Notes: generated by a model not told the origin, from the letters alone. DNA of 64,000 nucleotides from Baylisascaris procyonis (GCA_037389465.1 JAZARR010000105.1:1984001-2048000), one strand, 5' to 3'. Numbered from the stretch's first letter, positions 13,705 through 27,794 are shown. A program made the numbers and translations.

Positions 13705-14807
13705 GTGACAAAAGAAAAAAAAAGATAATTATTCTCCGTAATGCATTCGATTATAAGAAGCACAAGTGGGAAAATTTTTTAAAAATTCTTTTTAAAATCA
13801 AAAAAAAATCGTTTTATTCATTCATTCATTTTTTCTGAAATGAGGCAAGTACCATTATTATGTCATCAATGTATGTTGTTTGTTCTATTTTGTAGTCCAG
13901 CCCTTTCCCCCATTCGCCTATATATTTACAGTTATTTATATACAATAGATTTTATTTATATCAGCAACTATATACGATGAATAAATATTTAGTTCAAATT
14001 GAGTTATGTAGTGGTTCTATTTTGTTCATCCACTTGTATGGTACTTTCATATTATTATAACAGAGAAAAAAAAAACTAATGGGAAAGTACTTCAAGAGAA
14101 CAAATGCAATATACGTTGTTAAATCCACAATTATTTGATATTTAAATAGAAAATGAACGAATGCTTAGGTATTATATGTGTTGAGTAAATTCGACACCGT
14201 TATTAAATCGACTCCATCGTTGAGCACATAAAAGTTCTGTGCGTTGAAATTGCTGATGAACAATCTTATTGCTGGTTGAGTTTTATATTTCACTGTTTTC
14301 TGAACAGTTTATCAACCGATTAGATAGGGGGCTTGCTAGTTAACAGTGCCGATTTATCACTTAAAATGGTTTTTTTCTTAGATCTAAGGATTACAAGTAT
14401 CGGATTCTTAACCCTTTTTTTAGTTTTATGCTTGCCAATTGATAAGTTGATAAGGGCTGATAAGAGTATACTTGTATATGCGAAGTCATTTCGAAATCAA
14501 AAGCTCTGAATAAAGCGGTTTTTATTACAATCTAAAAACACGTTTAAGAGTACATAATAAGATAGTTTGCTTATATTAAAAAAAAAAGCAATTTATAAAT
14601 TATCAATTGATAAGCTAGTGAGAGTGAATTTACATATGCGAAATTCTTTTCAATTAAGGATTTCCCGTATATCTTTCAAATATCTCCCAAAATACCTTCG
14701 AAGATATATCTTCGACAGCTCACATCCATAAACATCCGGTGCAAATATTGTGAGAAATGCCACAGATTAATATCCACATTTATAAACGTGAGTCAAAAGC
14801 GGATAGG

Positions 14808-14905
14808 AAATGGATCGACATAAATTTTGTTCGAATTTATGGAACATTTCAAAAGTGGTTAAATGGATCGACATAAATGGAAAGTGGAAATGGATCGACA
14901 TAAAA
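14808..14905. repeat. Three direct copies of an 18-mer (aaatggatcgacataaat)
   Basis: Copies start at 14808, 14861 and 14888; the last differs at one base. Spacing is uneven, and 'aaaagtggtta' also recurs at about 14850 and 14932. Confidence 0.85.
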
Positions 14906-15475
14906 TTTAGTGATTGCTGAATATAGCTAATAAAAGTGGTTAAAGCGTAATTTAGAATATTATTCTAAAATTAAAATTTATTTACGAATCAATTGTATCC
15001 TATCGAGGTCTCTCTTTTTTTTTTCGCATATTTCAATGAGCAAAATAAAAATTGCTCAACGAAAAGAAATACGAAAAAAAAAAATATTCCGAATTGCTTA
15101 ATTGGAGCTTCATTGCGGGAAGACAGTAATAAGTCGCCAAAAAATTTCGACAGAAATATGGAAAAAGTGCATAACCTTATACCTTTGGATATTCTACTTT
15201 TATACAGTATAGCTTTTGGGCTTGGGAAACATTTTGAACGATCGTCGCATAGTAATCTAACAGCTAGAATAAACATGATTGAGTATGTTCTCTAAATAGA
15301 AACAACTTTGAATCGTTACAATGAGAGAACACTATATGCAAATATTAATCTGACTAATTTACATAAACGAATCATTGAAATATGTAGATATCTTCACCTA
15401 ACCATGTCTTGGCAACATATCAATGTTGGCAACAAAACTGATTTGATTTTTTTTTCATCTGAAGCCAAAAGTTAA

Positions 15476-15536
15476 GACGAGCTTAAGACCAACTTAAGAC
15501 CAGCTTAAGACCAAAGATCAGGACCAGCTTTCAAGA
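15476..15536. repeat. Short direct repeats of gcttaagaccaa
   Basis: Three to four copies of (a/g)cttaagacca in about 50 bases, followed by a degenerate fourth (gctttcaagacc). Confidence 0.75.
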
Positions 15537-17043
15537 CCTATATCGTTAAGTGGCTAGCTTGTTCATATGTGGAATGAGACTCAATCTAAGTGACGGCTAA
15601 ATGCCATAGAATTCCTTTCAGATTGAGCACCTATATTTTATTTAGAATATGAGCTTTCTGAATCTTATATTATTTAATTTCTTTTTTTTTTTTAATAATT
15701 TATCGACTATAAAAATAATTCATTGATACGGATTTCTCAAATCTTATCACATTATCTTACAACATACAATCAACGATATCTCAAAAGAAGTACAAATTTA
15801 AAGCTGCAAAAGTATGAAAAAATTGTGGTTCGCAACTGAGTAAGCGATGCAATAAATTCTAGAAAAAAGTTTCGATTTATAAAGAGCTTTTAATGTTTTG
15901 TCGTGTCTGTGTGTATGTTTCCAACATTTTCTGGTAAATGAGTTGTGTGGTCTGCCCAATATAGAACATAAGAGAGATGGAATAGTATGTGCGAAACATT
16001 TGAACGATGTTCATTTCATTCGATGGGCTGTCTGTTGGCATTTCTTTGTTGTGCACTTCTCTACGATGTGTTATTAAACTTTAGAGAGGATGCATTCTTA
16101 CGTTGAAATGTGAAGGGAAGAAAATGACAAGAGCTTAGCAACGGTTTTTTTTTTCTTTCATATTGCTTTTCTCAAAGATCATCGATCAGCAGTTGAGAGG
16201 TTTTAATGTGGTGATTCATCGTTGTACTTATATCACAATCGATTGTGTTTCTTTTTATGAAAGTATTTCATTGTGAACAATATTTGAAATGTGGCCGCTT
16301 CATAGCTGGAAACCCATAATACATTCTCTATGATGGCGTTGTGATTGAAAAGATAGTAGTATTCATTTTGTTTTTCAGGGCTGATGTTAAACAATGAAAT
16401 AATGATAGGTGAGGGAAGGGGGGAGGAGGAAGGTCTAATAGTTTGATACAGGAAGGTGGTAATGATTTCCGTTGAATCAACCTTCTAGTGTAATCTTTAT
16501 TAAATGGTGAACGTAGATGCAATTTGTATACTATACTCGATGACAAACTGTGTTGCACTTATTGCATTTATTAGTTGAGTCATAGTGCTGTTTATTGATA
16601 TTATTTCATTCATATTTGTGAATCATTTCCGATTACAATTTGTTGAATGCATTCGTTTAGTTGAAATATATGACGCATAACGTTTATTTATTTCTCAATA
16701 GACGATACGCTATCCACTCAGATAGTTTATTAGAGAAACAATTTTCATCCTCACCCCAATTCATCAGAAAGCGTTTTGATAGACGAGAAGTGGAAGAAAA
16801 AGTTTTTCCAAGAAATTTCCAACTTTACGAGGGGATTTCAGATGAAATTGAGAGTTGACGATTGGAACGGGTAGGTAATTCCAAAGATTCGGATCCTCAA
16901 AATGTAAGAACATTCAGCTTTTTGAGCGTTGAGTGAGAGTACATACATCCTAACATATGGGAATATATATAACCATATGTAATATGTATTTTTATCAACT
17001 TATTTGCTTTATATATAAAATAATATTGTGTTACATTATGTAT

Positions 17044-17046
<3 letters not shown>

Positions 17047-17135
<89 letters not shown>
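17047..17135. repeat. (TA)n microsatellite, about 88 bp
   Basis: Uninterrupted TA dinucleotide run in the gene-free stretch between the UPF0235 and TLCD genes. Open frames across it (Tyr-Ile repeats) are artefacts. Confidence 0.97.
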
Positions 17136-17136
<1 letters not shown>

Positions 17137-19180
17137 TTCAGATATAAATCGCTGTTCGTCATTGTAGAATACAAATGCGCATTAACGTTCAACGATGGTG
17201 AATAATGATTAATGTGTTTGATTGTCGGCAGTAGTTAGGTTGAATTTTTATCATTTCGCTTGAAGAATTCATTTTTCCGTCATTCACACGATGTGTTTCC
17301 GCTCGATTGCGTTTTCATCTCTATACACTCCTATCGAATGTTTTTCTCTTTTTTCAACGTTGCATCGCTTTACTTCCAAAGAACTAAGCGGTTTTTTTTT
17401 TTATTCCACTTGAAATAAACGTTTTAACAATAAAATAAACTTTAAAATTAAATTTTATGTTAAATTTTCTCTTATATTTTTTGTATTTTTAATTGCCAAT
17501 AAAAACACTACAAAGGTCTATAATTACTCCTTTATTTATTATAAATAAAAGAATCGTAAGTTTTTTCCTTCTAGAGGTTATGAGTTTTCCGGAAATTTTC
17601 ACATCATAATTATATTAGGATTTGAATGGGGTAGAAAATATCGAAGTCAGCGCAAAAGTAAAAAAATTATAAAGTAGAAACAAAAGTCGAAATACTTTCC
17701 AGATTTTTTCAATTGTAATCGTTTTCATACTTTTTCGGCGTTTTCATCTCGATCCCACTAAGTCATAGATAGTTGCACTTTTTCAATTGAAAGCGAGGAT
17801 ATTGCGACTTCCAATATTACGTTCTATATATTCAAGTTTAAATACAATGCTTTTAATCTTGGCGCTTTTTTTGGTTATAGTTCATTAACATTATTACGAT
17901 CTATACATTTCGCTCTTTTTGTTTAGTAAATATTCGTTGATCAATTCTTATAAGTCTTATTTATTCACCTCTTTACATAAGAATTGACTTAGAAAATTTC
18001 AGCGTTTGGTACTATCTCTAAAGGGTATTATTTATATTTTTTCGACATGAATCCCCTTCCCCCCGTCCCCCCCCCACCCCCCAGTTTCACCAAGCTTTTG
18101 AGCCACTCTAAAATATGCAGACGATTCGACGTTATCGGTTGGTTTTGTTTACTGAAGGCGACTGCGGAATTGTGCTACACCTCTCTTGTCTGATCGTATT
18201 GCTTCACTTAGTAGCTTTCTTTCGTTCGAAACGATACGTCACTATATAAGATTGAAACGAACAAATAAACCACATCATAGCCATTCATTGCAGAATAATA
18301 ACACCACTTATGCATGAGGCAAGCATATGATACTCTCATTGCATTTCTTTAACTGTTCATATCGTCAACGAAATTCATAAAGGGGGGGGGGATTTCAGAG
18401 TATGTAACACTGAATATGATGTTTTGAGAAGCGATCTGAACAGACACATACATATAGAACAACATGACAGACACATACATGCATAATACAGACATAAGAC
18501 ATATTACTGCTCATAGTATTGGTTGAAAAAAAATTAGTAAATTCTTCGAGTGGCAGATATGTCTTTAGTTTATTAGTTCATTTATATTCGTTTTATTATG
18601 AAAGATAGTTAAATTGAAATGACATTAAATAGAATATTAAAAAAAAAAGACGCACATTGATAGCAGCAATTTTTATTACATCGTTTATCAATTATGCGTT
18701 ATTAAAACATAAGAAATTTAGCAATTAGATAGTAGCTGCTATCGTCGTTGCTGTTCTATGCTAACAAGCTGTTGCCATTTATGATATGGTGTGATCCAAT
18801 GTACCAATTTTTACATATTAGAAGACATCATCGTTATAAATTTTATTGTTAATTATTAATTAATATAGATTTTTGTGGAATTTAATTTTTTTTTTTTTTT
18901 AAATCCTATTGAATTATTAATGAATTTGATAATTTTATTGTTGTTTTTTCAATATTTTGCATATATTTTTATTTTTATATATTTTTATTAAGAAAAATTT
19001 TCATTTCTAATACTAAAATTTATTTCTATGCTTTTTTAAGTTGTAGAAATGCTTGAATTTCTGCGAAAATTTTACTGTTTTCTTAACAATTCGATTGTTA
19101 GCGTGTATTATTTTATCGCTGCATAATATTTTATACTTAATGATTGTTTATTAATATAAATGCGAGATTGTATTTGTTTT

Positions 19181-19241
19181 TTTTTTTAGGGTTGTGGCAA
19201 GTAAAGCGTTCGCCCTAATCGAGCCAAACATTCAACAGACA
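19181..19241 (+). promoter_or_regulatory. Candidate trans-splice acceptor and 5' leader of the TLCD gene
   Basis: A run of T residues ending TTTTTTTAG at 19189 stands 52 bases before the tandem ATGATG (19242). No upstream coding exon is needed for the family N-terminus, so this looks like a spliced-leader acceptor, or the 3' end of a 5' UTR intron. The leader frame is open in phase with the ATG (VVASKAFALIEPN...), so a longer start in an upstream exon cannot be excluded. Confidence 0.45.
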
Positions 19242-22200
19242 ATGATGAACATAACAGAGTGGAGTCCGGGTCAGTGGAAAAAATTTGGCATCGGTTTCTT
19301 TCAGGTAGACGCTGTTTTAAGTGCTTCTTATAAACTGAAAACTTCTTTATTCCCTTTTTATTAGTTTGTAAAGAAAATGATGTTAAATTTTATAATAAAA
19401 AATATATATTAAATGAGTAGAGGTCATGTTTGTGGTCATTATTTCCTTTTATTAAGGTGAGTGACCGATGAATTTAAGTATCTTTTGGCTTAGAAGAATT
19501 TTAAGAGATTATTTGCTTTACCAGTGCGTTTTTCATCATTTATAATCGCAAATTTTCTTACACGGATTTTCCTTTTGTATTATTTTTATTTATGTATTTA
19601 ATGAGTAAAGGATGAAGTGAGCATATTTTATTGCTCAAATCTTTCGTTAGTTATAGATTAGATTTGACAGATATTTTGTTTGCATTTTTTTTTTTTTTTT
19701 TAGATATCTGCAAAATGCATTATGCTATGTACAACAATAAATATTGGCCATTTCTTATCATTCATTGAAGTTGATTACGTATGTTGATGTGGGTCTATCG
19801 AGGTTTCAAGCTGCAGTTGCATTCTGACGAAACTATTAAGTGATAGCTGCTTGTCTGTTAAATTCCTCAAATATAGATTATAAAAATAAGTTGGTTTGAA
19901 TACTAAAGAATTGCAATTTTTTTTCCCCTCTTCTAGCTAATATCATGTGAGCAATGAAAGCATCTCTTTATTGCTACTAATGTAAATAATCATTTTTATT
20001 CAGGTGCTACTTTCATTTGCAAGCTTCCGTCTAATGCAGTTTGCGGTAAGATGGTATTTATTTGGAAGATGCACATTTCGTACGTTTTCGTATTTTGGAT
20101 GGCGACAAGATGCGGCTGTCAACGATCGTGAAGGTGCAACTAACATACGAAGCAGCCAGTCCCTTCTGGTTTGTCTTATCCTTTTCATTTTAATATTGGC
20201 CGCTTTTTTTTTTTTAAATAATGAAAGAGGATCTAGTTACTTCGATGAAACTTCGCACATCTTCATATATTTTTTTCCCCAGTTTATTTGAGTGATTCAA
20301 AGCTTTTTTCTATCTTATTTTGCAGAGATAACTTCCTTCAACACAGCATATCTAGCATGCGGTACGGTGAAAAGCGCCTGTTCGCTATTTAATAAGGAAG
20401 TTGTGCGAGGTAAAATGTGCTTATCCTCTTTTTTAAGCATAAACTAGAATAGATGATTAACTATTAGATTATTAATTGATCCTTTAAAATCGCTATAAAT
20501 TTGAGTCAAACAACACTGCAGCAACTACGGGAGAGGCTATGTTCCTAAATTCTTTGAGAAGTAAAACATTTTTTCTTTTCGAAATAAACCGATGACTTTT
20601 TTTTTGTTGTTGTTGAAGATTTTACGTAAAATCTTTTTTTGGAAATGAGTCTGTGGAAATTTACGGGACCGACATTAATACTAAATATTAGTTATAATAA
20701 TAGTTGGCGGAAATGATTCACTATGTTTTCGATGCAGTTTTATTATGAACGTAGTATTTGTATGATGAGGGATTCTGTAGGCATTGGCGATTTTATAATG
20801 CTAAAGGCATATTGTCCTGTCTTTGTTGAAAATGTCGACTCATTTCCTGAAATGTTCGGATCATCGGCATTTTTGACGTTATTAAATTGAACATATAGGT
20901 CGTCCACAACCTAAGGCGCCCTCTATATTATAGTTCTAAATGTAGATCGCCGAATTCAGCGCGCAAATATTAAAAGTTTATTGTCACATAGGTGGTACTG
21001 GAAGATAGGCAGGAAATATTTCAATTAAATGATTTGAAGTGTTCCAGGTTGTTCCACCGAATAAGAAATGGCGCATTTCGAACGAGGCGGTATCACTAAT
21101 CCATTCGGTGGTGTCTGGATCGTGGGCGCTTTACGCTTGCCTGGTTTATCCCCAACTATTAGAAGATATGGTGTATTATAATAACACCTTTTCGCACTAT
21201 CTCGTTAGTTATTTTGCAATTATTTTCTTGTCGTTTTATTTGCGTCAAGGAAGATTTGAGTCGGATATTAATTGCAGCATTCATTGAGTGTTCTTGAGAT
21301 ATAAAATGAGCTGATAGGAAGGACAGCATATCTCAAAATAAAGGAGGGAAAAGAAGAATAAAAGGATTGGAAAAGGCGGAATACTAACTGAATTTTGGTA
21401 TTACGTTTTAGATATTTTTATCTTTCGATTCATCGATTACTTTGGCATTTAATAATGTAAGGGAACGATATGGAATCATTGTGATGAAATATGCAAATAA
21501 GCCCGCCGATTGACCAACCCATGGATACACGGACGACGAGAATTGAAAATCATTTGTAACTTTATTAATTTTAGTGAGCATTGTTGAGGTATTCATTTGA
21601 GATAAAACTGCATTAAAATTGTTTGGATAACTGTTTATGGGGAGGGGGGGGGGGGGGGAGGAAGAGGAAAGGGGAGGGAGAATTATTTCAGTTATTGGCT
21701 AAATTCAACAATTTGCAGATCCTTCTTTCGACGGGCTATTTATTGCACGATCTCATTGATTTGCTCATCAATGAACGATCTCTTCGCATTATGGAGTTAC
21801 TATTCCATCACGTGATTGTGCTGATTGCTTTTGCGACAACCCTCGCTACAGGATACTTCCTTGGTTAGTGAATTGATAATTCTTCCTTATAGCAATGGGA
21901 TGTTTCTTTTTTTTTTTTCTGCGTTTTCACTGAATGATTTGAAATTTATATTCCCACCTGAAGAGAGGTTGGTTATCAACTTGGCAGATCCATTGGCAAG
22001 ATAAGCTTAGTGATCGTTTGACATCTTATCTTTCAATGGATTGCCTTGCCAAGATTCCTCATTCGCATCATTTCTGCATAGCGGCAAAGCTAAGTAAGTG
22101 TATGCGTGATGAAGGGTTTACTTTCTTTTTAACGAACATTTTATTCACCTGGCTATTCTACATCCTTATCGAAGACAATAACAAACTTTTGAATCAGGAA

Positions 22201-23144
22201 AACGAGCCTCGATCACATTTGAGTCTATTCTTTTCTAATGACGAGCCTAACATCTTCTTTTTACTCATTTTATGATCGTTATTTTTTTGTCAGATCAGTA
22301 TTGCTAGAGCAGATAAAGCTTTTCACCTCAAAGGCTTGAGAAACTCATAATGCATGCAACGTGGTGCTGTCTATCAGGTCGGAATGCGTTACTATAAAAC
22401 CTTCAACAATAGCCTGACTTATATGGGAGATTAGAACTCGTTTCGACCTTTGAGTTGTCCTTTTTATAACAATAATTTAATTGCTGACAGAGAAAATAAA
22501 GAGTATGCTTGAAAGATTAATGAAATCATTTGTAGGCGTTGTTGTGTGTGGTTTATTGATGGAATTGAATAGCATTTTTCTGCATTCTCGTTCCCTTCTG
22601 AATCTATACGGTGTTCCGAAGACATCAACTGCATTTCGCATAATTGCATTACTCAATATTATTACGTTCATGCTTTGCCGTATGGTGGTGAGCGCCTGTT
22701 TAATCTATTGGCAGATTACGACTGCGTGGAGCATGTTTTGGGGCTATACGCTTGTCACATTTGTTGTTATCATGTCGTTGGCGATCACAAATACCGTCCT
22801 TTGTTATCGGTTAGATTTTTTGCTTATTTCGTTATGTTTTCATCGATTTTTCTTAACCAAAATTCTTTTTTTTTTCATCCTAACGTTGCTTTTTTTTGTT
22901 GAAAATTTTTTTTAAACGAATAATAATGTTTTTTCTTCTAAAAATAGCTGACTGCAAACACATATTTTGCGTATTCGGGATATGCAAATATAGAATTTAT
23001 AGGGTGTTGGCGGCAGATGGTCTTCTAGGTGCAAGACGTGCACGACGAGCACCAGCAGTTAAAGTAGAAGAGCCAAGCGTGGCGGTCAATCCGTCGAATA
23101 CGCCTAATGCGCAACTAGTCCAGCCAGATAATTCAATAGCATAA
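19242..23144 (+). CDS. fld-1: TLC-domain membrane protein, TLCD1/TLCD2 (FLD-1) family, 6 exons
   Basis: Exons: 19242-19304, 20004-20045, 21048-21203, 21719-21863, 22536-22809, 23003-23144. Together they give 822 bases (273 residues) with every phase matching. Human TLCD1/2 are about 247-264 residues. Family signatures are seen in order: 'FASFRLMQFA' (TM1), 'EAVSLIHSVVSGSWAL' (like SLAHS.LSG in TLCD2), 'YLILLSTGYLLHDLIDLL', the paired histidines in 'MELLFHHVIVL' (residues 112-122), 'GYFLGVVVCGLLMELNSIFLH' split across exons 4 and 5 (TLCD2 has LLLELNSACLH), and further TM helices to about residue 226. A basic, then Pro/Asn-rich cytosolic tail ends in DNSIA. FLD-1/TLCD1/2 limits incorporation of polyunsaturated acyl chains into membrane phospholipids and so prevents excess fluidity; that role is inferred from family membership. 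Exon 2 is cut at the strong donor GTAAGA (20046). An in-frame read-through to 20168 is open but unlike the family. A polyadenylation signal AATAAA lies at 23486-23491. Confidence 0.92.
21640..21678 (+). repeat. Poly-G / purine tract in TLCD intron 3
   Basis: An uninterrupted G run followed by AGGAAGAGGAAAGGGGAGGG, ending about 40 bases before the acceptor of TLCD exon 4. Confidence 0.85.
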
Positions 23145-23485
23145 GACAGCAATGCTACTTGACGGTTCTCTAACAGCACCAGCTGCTAGGACAACGTATG
23201 TCCTTACGCATTACTAAATGAAGTTGTATTTCTACTCGGCAGGTTATAATTGCATTTTATACTCGTTGAAGGCTACTTTCAGGCATATTTTAATTATTCC
23301 CATTGATCCTGAAGCGGTTGTATTTTCTAGGTTCTCTAGGCTCAATATTAGGTGCACAAGTTGCAGTAGAAAATTTTAACTTAAATTTCCACTATGGATA
23401 ATGTGTTGCATTTCCGTTATTTATTTGACTTTTTCATAAGGGTTCAGCATTGCTCGGCGGGTTTACAGTTTTCATATTCGCTCAT

Positions 23486-23491
23486 AATAAA
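23486..23491 (+). terminator. Polyadenylation signal AATAAA of the TLCD gene
   Basis: First canonical AATAAA after the TLCD stop codon (TAA ends at 23144), giving a 3' UTR of about 350-370 bases. No other plus-strand gene precedes it. Confidence 0.5.
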
Positions 23492-24779
23492 AAATTGTGG
23501 ACAGCTCGAATATTAGAACAGTCGAAATATTAGGTATGAGGAAAATTCCAACCTGGATAGACCACCCGGGTAGAAATTCACACCTGGGTAGAGTATTTAG
23601 TGATATTCACCCGTTTGTGGAAACTAATTTCGTTTACTATCACTGGTAGTTAATTTACTTCATTGCCGGGCTGCATTTCAATGAAGTATATGACGGCTGT
23701 GGTTCCTTATTTATGAGAATACAGGTATGCAGTTTGAATTCGATAACCTTTAAAAGGGATTTAATAATCTTGCCGTATCCGGTTTTTATTGTTGTTGTAT
23801 CAGTGCTTATATATGCACGATTTTGATAGTGTGATCCCATCCTTCGTCACGTTTCCGGTATTTCTTTCCCGATTTCATTCTTATCTAATCTATATTCCTT
23901 GTTCACGTTGCACTCCTCTGTGAAGCTTGTGTCGACCTGCGGTATTCTTATTGTTTTTGTCTTTTCAATGGTATTTTTGGGGTACAATGATTTTATTGAA
24001 GATGAAATTGGCTAAGTTGCAACGATTTTATCAGCCATTTTCTGAGATCTTTTATGGGATGGGTAAAGGATTTGAACAATATCAGATCGTCACACATTCC
24101 ATCGTAAAAAGAATGTGAAGTCATAGAGTATGGAGGGAAATCGGATGCACGTAAGTTATTTGGGGAGGGTGAATAATGTGTAGATCACACCTGTTATGCA
24201 ATTTGCAGTAAGTGTTAAAATGCGTTAGACGTTTTGTTGCTAATGCTAAGCAATTTGTTATATTTCCTCACAGCACTTCCCCTAGGATGTTAGCAAGTTT
24301 CCATATGCAACCCACTGAAATATTGCATTCAACGATAATAATAAGTGGGTTTTTTTTTTTTTTTTTTAGTTGTCATCATTTGCACATTAGAAATAACACC
24401 ACATTCGCTATTCATTTGTAAGAGAAATTAACTTGTTTCCTTTTTTTTTAAATTTTTATTGATTAAATTTACGTGATTCACTCCAACTGTCTATATATTT
24501 GGTGCAAACGTTCTCTACGAAGGAAATTTTCTTTTCCACTTGCAGTCTGCTATCTCTTAATCGCTCGTCTTATATAACTTATGTATGTGAATATGGATAT
24601 GCGAACGAAGCACTTCATACAAATCGAACTCACTTCTCTTGTTCGGCTGATGTGTGAAGAGTTCGTTTTGCCGGCTAAGATTTACTAAATATATCGCCCA
24701 AAAAAAAATATACCAAATATTTAGAGAGGATACAAATACCACGCATGAAGAATGTCAAATTCGTCGTAATATTAGTGCT

Positions 24780-24806
24780 GGGGAGAGGGGGAGGGGGGGG
24801 GGGGGC
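24780..24806 (+). repeat. Poly-G tract between TLCD and cox-5B
   Basis: ggggagagggggaggg followed by a dozen Gs, then cgatc. It lies in the convergent intergenic interval. Confidence 0.85.
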
Positions 24807-25505
24807 GATCTTTCGCGAAACAAGCCATGTTGTTGCAAAGCTGATACATGTGTATTACCAACATTTAATAAGTCCCTTGCAAAGTGCACCTTGTTGTCGC
24901 ACATCCACCAGCTTATGCATATCCCTACCACTCTTCGCACATAGCCCTTACATTTCTGATGTTGTTGTTTTTTTAAATTATGAAGTAACGATTTGTTTTG
25001 TAAATGCGCAATATGCGCGCCTCTTCCCATTTGTATAACAGCAAATGCGTGACGAAGTGATCCCTGTATTCCGTTCAGATGTGTATATAAACAGGCAGAT
25101 TTCGTTTGAATTACATTCGTCGATGAATTGCTTTGCTTCCCATATTCATTGCAAGAGGCGTAATTGATTGATAATCATTTGGGAATAATAAGTGCAAAGG
25201 GAAAGGGTACGAGTCACATGAAATTTCAAGTTTTGGGGTGCAAATACCATCGTCGCAATGACCAAACATTACTTATTCGACGCAAGGATTCTTTCTTTCA
25301 CAAGCACAGCAAGACCACTTTAAAGGAGCGGTGATTTACGTGCTGCAACTTTTCGACGACGAAGCACAACGCCTCTATCAAACGTCTAATGGAGGGTGTT
25401 TTCTCACACTGAAATGAGGGAACCATTAATAACAGTGAAAAGGTACCGAGGTCCACGTCATGAATGACATTAACTGTTATTAAAACTCAAGTAAGAAGTA
25501 AGAAA

Positions 25506-25514
25506 AAGTTTATT
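25506..25514 (-). terminator. Candidate polyadenylation signal of cox-5B
   Basis: The plus strand reads GTTTATTT here, so the minus strand reads AAATAAAC, about 105 bases after the TGA stop. The distance and canonical hexamer suit the 3' end of cox-5B. Confidence 0.45.
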
Positions 25515-25618
25515 TCATCAGGTAGGAGTACATCACACGTCTAGAGGCGAATTACGCAAGCAAAGAAAAAATTCGACGTCGCTGAGCAGATTCCCTTTGG
25601 GTCGGGTAGACGTGGCCG

Positions 25619-27794
25619 TCAAACAGACTCCGGATCTGCGTCGATCGCCTTGAACCAATGTCCACATTCACATCTTTTCGGCGACCCTTTCCGGATCATC
25701 ATAAAATTCACATGGCCACTGTCCGGTTCACCTGTACGAAAAAAAGGCATCTAATATTTACTGCATTCCCGCGGTCTACAGCTCAGCGACATTTTATCGT
25801 CCTTACACCATAAGTTCCAGCTAAAGCAATTCGATTTTTCAGCCCTAATCAATTTTTTTTTTCAATTTTTCAGCTGCGGAAGCCAAACCCTTCCTTTCTC
25901 ATACATCCCAACATTTCAATTGAAACCGTTATATGTTTGCCCACTCAGTGAATAAACCTTTCAAAGAGGTGGCAATATTAGCGCTTTCGCAACACATCAC
26001 TCACGTTACGTTGAGTTTCACATTCAAACAACAACACTGGAACAATCAGCTATAAATTGATTTCAATTTCACTCCCAAATGACGGCAGTATTATTGACGC
26101 TTCAGAACTTTTTGTCAAATATGTGCATGTTGATCATCTCGTTAAATTTTTATGATTTATAACTTCAATTGCTAAGTTAATGCAGTCAGCGGTCATAAGA
26201 ACTGCAAGAAACAGCTTAAGCTGAGCAAAAAAAGGTATAACTAGATGCATGTATTTTCAAAATCATCCACCGAAAATCGAATAAAAACGGATATAAATAT
26301 ATGAAGGTTCGTTTATTGAAACGACTGTCTTAAAAAAAAACAATTGCTTAGAAAAATAAAATGTAATGGTGTTGTTAAAGTAAAGAAGTACTGAAATACT
26401 AATGATATGGGTAAACCTAGCCACACTACTCTCAGGTCAGAGGCTTGATACATCCCAGTCACTTTTATCGGTGAGCGACGATGCTCGACTGTTGCGTCGC
26501 AGTTTAAGCACTATAAAATAAAACTCTAAAATTCCACTAATGTATTTTACTGTCAAGTTCGGAAAAGTTGTAAAAATAATTCCAAAAGATTAACACAAGA
26601 AGATGGAAATAATTAAAATCACTTACACATGCATCCAATGATGCGTTCGTCGAAATGTGAAGGTACAAGATTGGGTTTCTCACGCGATGAAACCTCAGCT
26701 CTATAGTACACTTTCGGTTCATATCGCTGAAAAAAAAAAAAAAAAGAGCGACTCACGATCGGCAATCAGATAATGGAAGGGGAGGGAGTGGAGATCCACA
26801 TTGTTGGTTTTACTCAGCTTTTCGCCGACTACTTATAGCGTGGTTGGTTGTTCCGATCTGTCTTCGTCGAGACTTGGTAGTATTGGCAGCATTTAGTGCT
26901 TAGTTCAGTTACTATTGCAGCATTAAATTACGTTAATGCCCTTTGGCTCTATGTTTTGTTGGGAGGTACTTAATGCTTATCTTTATCTGTATCGATAGAA
27001 CTATCCTTTATTTAAATCGTGTTTTGTGGTTTACAATTTACTAAACTACAAATCACTCAGATGAAATACGACACATTAATTAAAATGTAAGGCGAAGTTT
27101 GTACGCCGAAGACAGCATTGAAGAAGCTGACCGTTTCTATTGTGCACATGCAAAAACGTAGTTCCTTTGCACTGAATGACTTAAACAGCCCATCCAACCT
27201 TTTATTTTTGCAGTGATGCATCTGATGTGAAACCGATTGCGATAAAGTTTAACCCTACATGGATTTCGTGGATTTCAAGTTCAAATTGCTCCTTTACAAC
27301 TAATCCATCCTATCTTTCAATGATTACGATAAATGCTCTCGAAGCTATCATCGGAAGGAAAATAAAGGTTGGAAACCTTTTTATGCGAATCACATTCGGA
27401 AGTTGCTTTTTCCACTGCAGGCTGTATCCCGTTCAAAAAACAGGCGATAAACAAGCATGGGCATAAGCGTTCGATAGTACACCTCAACGACGAGTTGAAC
27501 AGTCCAAAGTACCCAAGCAATGAAGGCAAAAGCGTTGCAGTTGCCAAACGCAAATCAACTTTATTAAGCATATACAACCTAATTAAACAAGAAAGTAAAA
27601 ATATTACGTCATCGCCGGCGAGACGTGCCAAAAGCATTTTCTTTTCACGACCTGTAGCAGCCTCCAGTGGATCGGGATCTTAAAAACAGTTTTGTTGTTT
27701 TGCATTTTTTTTTTTTCATTTTGCGTTAAATAAATACTGCAATGAGTAATATAAATCAGATCCACTTGCTAATTGCCAGAATAAATTGCGATAG

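Larger units (their letters stand above)
13000..18050. other. Gene-free AT-rich stretch between the UPF0235 and TLCD genes
   Basis: It holds only microsatellites, short direct repeats and a C-rich run (18056-18083). Two open frames (14993-15295 and 16661-16858, plus) show no splice support or recognisable motif. Confidence 0.5.

Noticed and set aside
14993..15295. 100-codon plus-strand frame
   Set aside because: Overlapped by an equally long minus-strand frame, low complexity at its start and no recognisable motif.
16661..16858. 65-codon plus-strand frame ending in a hydrophilic segment
   Set aside because: Sequence is plausible, but there are no splice signals, no partner exons and no known domain.
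20046..20168. In-frame extension of TLCD exon 2 to a donor at 20169
   Set aside because: The strong donor GTAAGA at 20046 gives the family-typical spacing between TM1 and the 'SLIHS' motif. The extension adds 41 residues absent from TLCD1/2.
20326..20410. Possible extra TLCD exon after TTTTGCAG (20325)
   Set aside because: It has stops in two frames and cannot join the phase-0 exons on both sides.
27227..27683. Plus-strand open frames with protein-like sequence
   Set aside because: They are shadows lying over cox-5B exon 2 and intron DNA on the minus strand. Neither splices into a consistent gene.
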